Below are positions 56,951 to 64,000 of a stretch of DNA of 64,000 nt, piece after piece. Under the pieces are notes generated by a model. That model saw only the letters and a program-made list of their open reading frames with translations, was not told the DNA's origin and made no database searches. Origin of the DNA: Chlorops oryzae (lineage: Eukaryota > Arthropoda > Insecta > Diptera > Chloropidae). The stretch is taken from contig CM035806.1 in the NCBI GenBank assembly GCA_020466095.1, positions 8,385,751 through 8,449,750 of the forward strand, in the 5' to 3' direction. Each line of letters begins with the position of its first letter. Position 1 is the first letter of the stretch. Position numbers and translations under genes: made by a program.

Positions 56951-57770
56951 TTCCAGCATAGAAATTGATAGATATTGCATTCCTCTTTGAAAGCCTTTTT
57001 ATTGGATAATTGCCTCACATGGTTCATATCAAATAACATTCAGAGAAGAATACATATATATAAGCTTTAATTAAATTCTAGATTCACTGCAAAACCAAAT
57101 CCTCAAAGGCATACGGAAATGTTTTAGACAATTTTCCATTTGAACATTTTATAAAACATTTTTCCAATGAATTTTCGTCGCAGTTCAAACGAAAATTTTC
57201 TTTTGCTTCTCGATTTTTTTCCTATTTCACTCTTTCGGATTTTATTTTTTTCTGCAATCTCTTTTCAATTAATGTGATTTCCTTAAATGATGTACGACGG
57301 GCAAGAACTCAATAGAAATAAATTTCTTCTTAATTCAGTTTTTCAAATGAAATTAATTAATTTATTTTTCTGGTTCTTTGCTCTTATATAATTTGATTTA
57401 AAAAAATATATATGGGCATTTCCACCGCAAGGTCCACCTGCACAAAAAAACTAAAAGTCCTTGAAACCATTTTGTTTTACCAAATTTTTATAAGGAAGCA
57501 ATCATATTTAACTAATTTAAAAACACTTTACCTTTATTCATATCCCATTTCGAGATATTCGAATGCAAAGTCGAGCAAATGAAAATTTTCTTAATTAGAG
57601 ATTTTACTGCATGTTTAGTTTTGATAAAATTTCATAAATGGAGACATTATGCATTGATTTTTGGCCTCATAATTCTTTCTACGGGTACAAAGAGTCAAAA
57701 AAGAATGCATAGGAAACTATGCAATCGAAAATAACGGTACATTTTTCATTTTCATTATTGCATTTTTCGA

Positions 57771-58919
57771 TGTCCCGTGCGACATGAAAAAACAACACTT
57801 GTTATCATAGCATCGAAAGTAGTTGAAGTAGGCTCACCAAATTTTGATTCCAAACAGCGACTTAGTATACAATTAAAACATTTAAAAAATCGCAGCAAAA
57901 TCAGAAGATTCGAGATCGCAATCAACACTTAAAGTTTGTCCCGTGCGACATCGTAAGTATGAAATTAAAAAAAAATTATTAATAAATGATTTTATTAAAC
58001 AAATAGGATGTTCCTCAGAAGAATGGAATTTTTTTGCAAGCTCACATGGAAAGGGAGCCGTCGATGGAGTCGGAGCAGTAATTAAAAGGAAAGTCTGGCA
58101 GATAACAAAATCTAAAAATGTTGTTATACCCGATGCATTTTCTTTTAATCAATGTGCACAACAAAGCATAAATGGGATTCAAATATATTATATGCCATCC
58201 GATGAAATCAAAAAGCAAGAAATGTCCTACAATTTTGACGAAAAATGGCGCGAAGTAAGAAGCATTCCAGGGATATCCCAGTTGCACTTCTTTTGTTGCG
58301 ATGGTGTATATATAAAAGCAGCAAGAACTGCCTATTCGGAAAAACAAACTGTTTCTGTTATTCCTGATAACACTTCCACTTAATTTTTTTTTATTATTGT
58401 ATTAAATGGTACAAAACACTTCAATAAATACATTGAATTTTTCTTTTTTAATTTAAAAAAATTTTTGCTCATGTTATTTATGTATAATTTCGTAAAAAGA
58501 GCAACAAAAAAGCAAAAATATCACTCTGGAAAAAAATGTCCCGTGCGACATGTCCCATGCGACCGAGATTAAAACTAAATTTAAAAGAAAGTATAAATCG
58601 GATTTGAGTAAAATCAAAGCCAGTTTTAAGGGATATCTATGCCCCACATTCTAAAATTTATCCCATCAAAATATTGCCTCAGGTTTCGCTGAAATCGGCA
58701 TTTGAATTGTTACCCCCGAAAAAAACTTATGTTTTTGTCCCGTGCGAATGCCTTGCTTTTCTACAATTATTCTGAAAACTGAAATCTGGCCAAAATCAAC
58801 CTTGGCACCAATTATACGGCTAATAAAGATCTATAAGTTAAGCCACTCGTCAAAATGAAAAACCGTTATATTTTGACTTTTTTCTAGTTTAAATGCGTAC
58901 GATTGTCCCGTTCGACATG
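57771..58919 (+). repeat. Six direct copies of TGTCCCGTGCGACAT
   Basis: Copies lie at 57771, 57937, 58537, 58551 (TGTCCCATGCGAC), 58736 (TGTCCCGTGCGAA) and 58904 (TGTCCCGTTCGACAT). All are on the plus strand. The motif is GC-rich in an AT-rich element. Copies 3 and 4 are contiguous. Confidence 0.9.
58007..58383 (+). pseudogene. C-terminal fragment of an uncharacterised metazoan protein family (HGKGA.DG motif)
   Basis: About 125 codons. Early on it reads EEWNFFASSHGKGAVDG followed by VGAVIKR, and near the end RSIPGISQLHFF. This matches the C-terminal half of an arthropod/cnidarian protein family that I recognise by its 'EWHFFATSHGKGA-DG-GG' signature and 'IPG' segment. Its function is not established to my knowledge, but its multi-copy nature suggests a transposable-element protein. 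The family's preceding 'FSDG..SQYK' part is absent. No in-frame ATG precedes the conserved part. Instead a clean 54-base intron is seen upstream (donor GTAAGTAT at 57953, acceptor AAATAG ending 58006), suggesting this is a last exon. A stop occurs in the upstream frame before any ATG, so the gene is truncated. AATAAA follows at 58423. Confidence 0.6.
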
Positions 58920-58941
58920 AATGGAAATGCCCATATATATA

Positions 58942-59365
58942 TACAGGGTGTTCCGTTTGTGAAGGTCAACCGATCGGGAGCTGATAGAGGGGGTCAGAAC
59001 TAACAAAAAATCGTATGGCCGGGGGAGGTGGTCCAAAATGCACCCCTGAGGAGTTATAAGGGAAAGAAAGAAATTTGCTGTTGTTTCAGAAAAAAAATTT
59101 TCATGCCTCAACGTTTAAATCCAAGATACAAATTTTAATGCAGTTAGACAGAAAATTGTCAGACCTTTCTAGGCGTATAAAATAATCTTATACTTTATTG
59201 CAGCTTCAAGGGTATTTGAGCCTTCAAAGTAAAAATTTAAAAAATTTTTAAACATTTTTTGACTTTGAGAGCCATTTTGGTATAAAAAAGGTCCTATTAA
59301 CACCCATATTTCTTATATTATTCAAAATTCTGGATCGATTTCCTTTAGTTTGGTGCTCCATATGT
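58942..59365. mobile_element. Mariner-like MITE, CAGGGTGTTCCG end (copy 2)
   Basis: It starts TA-CAGGGTGTTCCGTTTG, shares AACAAAAAATCGTATG and TGCACCCCTGAGGAGTTAT with the element at 11237, and ends near CTGGATCGATTTCCTTTAG without the terminal CACCCTG. Confidence 0.7.
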
Positions 59366-59389
59366 TTAATAAATTTTTTGAAAATAAGA

Positions 59390-59515
59390 TGAGAAAATTA
59401 AATATCTAAATGAACTTATTAGTTTTACTCTATCAAATCTAATAAATTCGACTTCATTGATAGCAAACGGATAGATAATCATTTAAGTAGATATTTAATT
59501 TTTTCATCTTATTTA
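59390..59515. repeat. Short foldback, about 35-bp arms
   Basis: AATAAGATGAGAAAATTAAA and the following bases are mirrored by TTTAATTTTTTCATCTTATT. A 126-base hairpin with no clear duplication. Confidence 0.65.
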
Positions 59516-59604
59516 TTAACTTTAAAATCGTAACATCAGCGCGGACAATTTTTATAAGGAATTAAGCTCCTGGGATACATACGTACGTACTTGTGTACTT
59601 AATC

Positions 59605-60017
59605 TTAAGCCTGAAATGCAATTTAGGGTTTTTTACGTACAGAAAATATTGAAGAGTGCAGAGAATGTACCATTGTTGTATACACTGAAGTCCTTCTCTA
59701 CAATTCTACAGTGCCACGTGGGACCTGCCGTTGACATTTTTAGAGTAGAGCACTTCTATGTGCTCCATGGTTTTTTAATTTGCAAAATAATGTTTTTTAA
59801 AAGACTCTACAGTAGAGAAAATTACTTTGGCAGTGTATATAGTCGTCGAGCATATAGTATAGCTCTACTCTAAATATAATATGTCGACGGCAGCTTTACT
59901 TAGCGCCTTAGAATTACGAAGAAGGTCTTCAGTGTATACAACAAAGGTACATTCTCTACACTCTCCAATATTCTCTCTACGTAAAAAAAAAACTCTTTAG
60001 TGGATTTCAGGCTTTAA
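59605..60017. mobile_element. Foldback element, AAGCCTGAAAT ends (copy 2)
   Basis: TTAAGCCTGAAATGCAATTT is mirrored by TAGTGGATTTCAGGCTTTAA. Internal pairs such as ACACTGAAGTCC/GGTCTTCAGTGT and AGAGTGCAGAGAATGTACC/its inverse complete the hairpin. Flanking TTAA (left) and TTTAA (right) suggest a TTAA target. It is a relative of 39467-39815. Confidence 0.7.
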
Positions 60018-60460
60018 TGTAATGTTCAGTAAATTAGACAAAAAAAAAAAAAAAAATATAAAATAAAATCAAATCGTTATGAAGACCAATAAATCCGTGG
60101 TTTCGTTCTATGTCCTTGTGGACTTGGTCGTAGGTACCTACGTCTACTCAAAGTGTGTATCATATTGATCCGCTAACATTTGTGCATTTGAATATTTGAA
60201 TATTTTAAGCTACATTTGCGCATTGCTCGTGCAATTGGTCCTTTCTCTGTTCCCCAATTCCTCGAAAAAAGTTATTAATGTCATCCAAAATACACGTCCA
60301 CTTAACATGTTGATTTTAAGGCCGTTTTTTAGTATGAATCAAACGATTAACATCGTTTATCATCCGTCCGCAGTTCAAATAAATTCGTTGAAGCAACAGG
60401 AAGGACCATTGTGCCTTTACAACCGCTCTAGGGACCAAATATTATTTTATATTACAGTGT

Positions 60461-60524
<64 letters not shown>

Positions 60525-61295
60525 GCCGACACCCTATGGGACTAAAAAATATGTCCGCTAAACACAGGTATCCACTCAATTTTGGCGTCATGGCCCCCCA
60601 CTTTAAGACGAATTAAACTTGAAAATCAAATCATAAATCTAATCTTGATTAATTGTGATCTTAAAAAGAGACCCAATCCGCTCTCTCCTCCCCTTAATCA
60701 AAGCCTATTTTACGCGAAAGCCAAAAAAAAAAAAAAAGAGAAAAAGTACCTTCAACGTTAAGTAAAATAAACTTATGCTGTGAAAGCAAGTTTAACACCC
60801 TTTTCAGAAATGCAAAAAATTTCTTCGAGAGTTCAGGAGTAAAGAAAAATTGCTTTCACACACACTTGCAGACAGACACACATACGCACACAAAGCCGCG
60901 CGCATACGCAAACATATTGCGATGGGAATTGTAAATGGAAGAGGTGAAAATTGTTGACAAATACGCGCCAAAATATACACCGCGAGGCATAAGCGAATGC
61001 ATTCACACATCAGTAAAAAATCTGATCCAACTTCTGCTCCTAACATCCGTTCGCGCCCCTCCATCGCTCGCATCCGCATGCGAATTGCTCTCGCAGTCAC
61101 AGTCACAGTCGCATTCGCACTATTCCTTAACCCATTTTCGCAATTTCACAGGACGAGAGCAATTTGCTTTGAGCATGGCGCAAACATTGCATTTTTCTTC
61201 ATGACAGCAGCAAAAACTTTATTCAAGCCATTCAAATCATTCTCCTCACTTGAACGTGCGCGCTCCTGCTAGTCGTTGGTAAAAACTCAATCCGT
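60018..61295. other. Stretch without a supported gene; (CT)30 and CAGTCA/CATTCG-rich block
   Basis: (CT)30 lies at 60462-60521. From 60850 to 61260 the sequence is richer in GC, with CACACA, CGCATACGC and CAGTCACAGTCACAGTCG runs, consistent with regulatory DNA upstream of the promoter candidate. Open frames here are repetitive and not credible. Confidence 0.4.
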
Positions 61296-61465
61296 TATAA
61301 ATTTTCGGTCTTTTCGTTAACCCACTCGCTCAGTCACACTTCGAGTATTAAGGCGTGTGTGCATATTTTGACGCGTTCATAACTTGAGAAAACTTTTTAT
61401 TTAATTTTTTATTTCTTTTTTCACTAAAAAAAAAAAAAAAAACCGAAAAAGAAAAAAACGAGGAG
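61296..61465 (+). promoter_or_regulatory. Candidate core promoter and untranslated first exon
   Basis: TATAAA at 61296 is followed 36 bases later by an initiator-like TCAGTC (A at 61332), then about 130 bases leading to AGGAG|GTACGT, a good splice donor at 61465/61466. The transcribed part has stops and an A-run, so it would be 5' UTR. TATA-to-Inr spacing is a little longer than the usual 30-31. No downstream promoter element was seen. Confidence 0.35.
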
Positions 61466-61656
61466 GTACGTATCCGTTGCATGTGCTTCATCATTCGAAC
61501 TGTTCACGGGCCGCAGACTGCCGAGCTCAATGCCGGAATGCAGCTGACAGAACAAATAGGTAAACGCTTACTTTGCATTGCAGCATAACTTATTGAGCCT
61601 TGGCACAGATGCTCATTTACGCGTGTTTTCCTCTAAAATTATCTTAATTTTTATAG

Positions 61657-61752
61657 AGACGCCAAAAAATCAGACCCCTTATATGGAATTAAATACATGC
61701 CCCGGGATTACTTTTGCGATAAGGCTGGTTCATTTACTGTGAAAATGGCAAG
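61657..61752 (+). CDS. Candidate coding exon of unknown gene
   Basis: I do not recognise the product. The segment is framed by an acceptor (TTAATTTTTATAG ending 61656) and a strong donor (GCAAG|GTAAGAAAA at 61752/61753). One frame is open across the whole exon (31 codons plus two bases) and reads DAKKSDPLYGIKYMPRDYF then CDKAGSFTVKMA; an ATG lies inside it. A second possible donor (ATAG|GTAAAC at 61559/61560) would leave a 97-base intron before it. The promoter candidate just upstream and on the same strand makes a gene start plausible. An open 31-codon frame can occur by chance, so the call is tentative. The next intron would contain the 179-bp array. Confidence 0.28.
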
Positions 61753-61840
61753 GTAAGAAAACTATTTCCCGTGCCATATAATTGAACCATGGACAGCTTC
61801 AGACTACAATTTCAAATTCTTCAGCTATCCAGAACATTGT

Positions 61841-63272
61841 ATCGCTTAACCGTCCCAGTCAGTGACCAAAAATTAACGAAAACTTGGTAGCAGACTATCT
61901 CAATTTTGCCGATCCTGCCGGATTCAAATTTGTTTTTTGAGAAAAATGTCATAAATTCTGCAAGGGATATTTCGGATACCTGGTCACTCACTGGTTCGAT
62001 GGCCTTCGTATGGCCCTGTATCGCTTAACCGTCCCGGTCAATGGCCAAAATTTAACGAAAACTTGGTAGCAGACTATTTCAATTTTGGCGACCCTGCTGG
62101 CTTCAAATTTGTTTTTTGAGAAAAATGTAATAAATTCTGCAAGGGATATTTCGGGTACCTGGTCACTGACTGGTCCGATGGCCTTCGTATGGCCCTGTAT
62201 CGCTTAACCGTCCCGGTCAATGGCCAAAATTTAACGAAAACTTGGTAGCAGACTATTTCAATTTTGGCGATCCTGCTGGCTTCAAATTTGTTTTTTAAGA
62301 AAAATGTAATAAATTCTGCAAGGGACATTTCGGATACCTGGTCACTGACTGGTCCGATGGCCTTCGTATGGCCCTGTATCGCTTAACCGTCCCGGTCAAT
62401 GGCCAAAAATTAACGAAAACTTGGCAGCAGACTATTTCAATTTTGGCGATCCTGCCAGCTTCAAATTTGTTTTTTGAGAAATATGTCATAAATTCTGCAA
62501 GGGATATTTCGGATACCTGGTCACTCACTGGTTCGATGGCCTTCGTATGGCCCTGTATCGCTTAACCGTCCCGGTCAATGGCCAAAATTTAACGAAAACT
62601 TGGTAGCAGACTATTTCAATTTTGGCGACCCTGCTGGATTCAAATTTGTTTTTTGAGAAAAATGTTATAAATTCTTCAAGGGATATTTCGGGTACCTGGT
62701 CACTCACTGGTTCGATGGCCTTCGTATGGCCCTGTATCGCTTAACCGTCCCGGTCAGTGACCAAAAATGAACGAAAACTTGGTAGCAGACTATTTCAATT
62801 TTGGCGATCCTGCTGGCTTCAAATTTGTTTTTTAAGAAAAATGTAATAAATTCTGCAAGGGACATTTCGGATACCTGGTCACTGACTGGTCCGATGGCCT
62901 TCGTATGGCCCTGTATCGCTTAACCGTCCCGGTCAATGGCCAAAATTTAACGAAAACTTGGTAGCAGACTATTTCAATTTTGGCGATCCTGCTGGCTTCA
63001 AATTTGTTTTTTAAGAAAAATGTAATAAATTCTGCAAGGGACATTTCGGATACCTGGTCACTGACTGGTCCGATGGCCTTCGTATGGCCCTGTATCGCTT
63101 AACCGTCCCGGTCAATGGCCAAAATTGAGCGAAAACTTGGTGGCAGACTATTTCAATTTTGGCGATCCTGCCGGCTTCAAATTTGTTTTTTGAGAAAAAT
63201 GTCACAAATTCTGCAAGGGATATTTCGGGTACCTGGTCACTGACTGGTTCGATGGCCTTTTCGTATGGCATG
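61841..63272. repeat. 179-bp tandem array, 8 units
   Basis: ATCGCTTAACCGTCCCGGTC starts at 61841 (with AGTC), then 62020, 62199, 62378, 62557, 62736, 62915 and 63094, exactly 179 bases apart each time. Units differ by a few substitutions and no indels, so expansion is recent. Because 179 is not a multiple of 3, minus-strand frames of 60-86 codons recur in each unit but shift at each junction. They are not genes. A diverged solitary relative is at 50604. Confidence 0.95.
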
Positions 63273-63405
63273 GTCGATTGAGATGCAAACTAACGATGCG
63301 GGGAGCCCTGAGTTCAACTGCTCCAGTTCAATCGTGGGTGTTTTTGTGCACTCTAGCCTCCCACGTGGTGTATCACAATGAACCAGCGCGTATTACTTTT
63401 CGCCA
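63262..63405 (+). mobile_element. tRNA-derived SINE-like sequence, type C
   Basis: TGGTCGATTGAGATGC (box A-like) and CTGAGTTCAACTGCT (box B-like) are followed by GTGTATCACAATGAACC, which resembles the tail core shared by types A and B. It starts where the last 179-bp unit ends. Confidence 0.45.
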
Positions 63406-64000
63406 ACCAAACCGTTTCCAGCCTAAGCTCAGTCAAAAGCAGTGAAAAAAATCAGAAGCAATTAGCGAAAAAGAAAAAATTCGGGAATAAATTATTGAAA
63501 CAAAGAAGAAAAACGACCCGTGAAAAAGCCTGAATTTACAATGTCAATTAATTGGATTTTCCACAGCAAAAAAAAAAAAAGGATTTTTTTTCTTCCTATT
63601 TTTTAAATATTTGTTTTTTATTTGTCAACGGAACGCAAAAGGGTCAATTCGAAGTGCAGGTTTGTAGAACGGGTTGGAAATGAGAATTGAAAATCTCTTT
63701 CGACTAGGTAAAAGGCTACCACGTAGCGTACGGCTGTACGAGTTGAAATTGATAAGACCATAAATTTTAGAGAGAGCACAAAACGAAAAGCAGCTCACAG
63801 AGAGTTACGAAGTGTAATGTTTGCTTAAAATGCTGCCAAATGGATAATGTAATTATCGCAGCAGGATAAAGTTTTCCGAAAACGGTACCTAAAGGAAAAA
63901 CAAATCATTTTGTAAATGAAGAAGTATTCTTTGGAGAAGATAATTTGATAAAGGTCAGCGGTGAAAGCGGCGAATAAAATATTGGGTCGCACACGACCGG
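63406..64000. other. Stretch without a supported gene
   Basis: A-rich sequence with no reading frame above background and no recognised repeat. Confidence 0.4.

Larger units (their letters stand above)
57406..58940. mobile_element. Unclassified TIR element with captured or relic ORF and repeated 15-bp motif
   Basis: The element at 57414-58932 (1519 bp) is bounded by GGGCATTTCCA and TGGAAATGCCC. ATATATAT lies directly outside both ends, compatible with an 8-bp duplication or with insertion into a TA repeat. Inside are an exon-like ORF (58007-58383) and six direct copies of TGTCCCGTGCGACAT, the last only a few bases from the right end. None of the TIR families I know fits both the ends and the protein, so I leave it unclassified. 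Confidence 0.68.

Noticed and set aside
62074..63271. Recurrent 60- to 86-codon minus-strand frames with the same peptide
   Set aside because: Products of the 179-bp tandem repeat. The frame shifts at each unit because 179 is not a multiple of 3.

Overview
The window looks like intronic or intergenic DNA from a repeat-rich higher fly (Diptera). The evidence is AT-rich sequence, very short introns with GTAAGT-type donors, many tRNA-derived SINEs, and several copies of the dipteran mini-me/DINE-1 repeat with its (GTCY)n microsatellite and terminal hairpin. I cannot name the species. No rRNA, true tRNA gene, CRISPR array or bacterial operon is visible.

Only one convincing intact gene is present: a single-exon ORF at 51021-51569 whose N-terminus resembles the ciliary microtubule inner protein CFAP107. 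A second ORF (58007-58383) is the C-terminal part of a widespread but functionally unassigned metazoan protein family, and it lies inside a TIR-bounded element. Three further places look like exons or promoters of undetermined genes: 26306-26517 (two small exons ending in an open frame), 26790-27130 (GC-richer block ending in a splice donor) and 61296-61752 (TATA/Inr, donor, then an open 31-codon exon).

Layout. 0.3-1.5 kb: TTAA element, SINE, mini-me copy. 3.9-4.2 kb: mini-me. 5.6-9.6 kb: CCCAG-ended elements, a 364-bp tandem array and a P-superfamily-like MITE. 10.0-12.5 kb: a Transib-like element whose two ends read as 12-RSS and 23-RSS signals, containing three younger MITEs, one nested in another. 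15-18 kb: GA tract, a mini-me copy with a huge GACA/GACG expansion, and a foldback. 19.8-21.0 kb: a 43-bp satellite with a 4-mer higher-order repeat. 21-29 kb: SINEs, mini-me copies, GAGTC-rich elements and a hAT MITE. 31-36 kb: foldback end, mini-me, SINEs and a TIR element carrying two tRNA-like domains. 37.5-41.8 kb: several degenerate tandem arrays. 45-53 kb: a foldback family, hAT MITEs and the CFAP107-like gene. 55.6-60 kb: second copy of the two-tRNA element, the ORF-bearing element and foldbacks. 61-63.3 kb: promoter candidate and an eight-unit 179-bp array.

The main interest lies in the mobile-element ecology. The best signals are the 12/23-asymmetric Transib-like ends, the ORF-bearing element with six copies of a 15-bp motif, and the TIR element that carries two Pol III-like promoters. 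All calls come from reading the sequence by eye. No alignment or database search was run.
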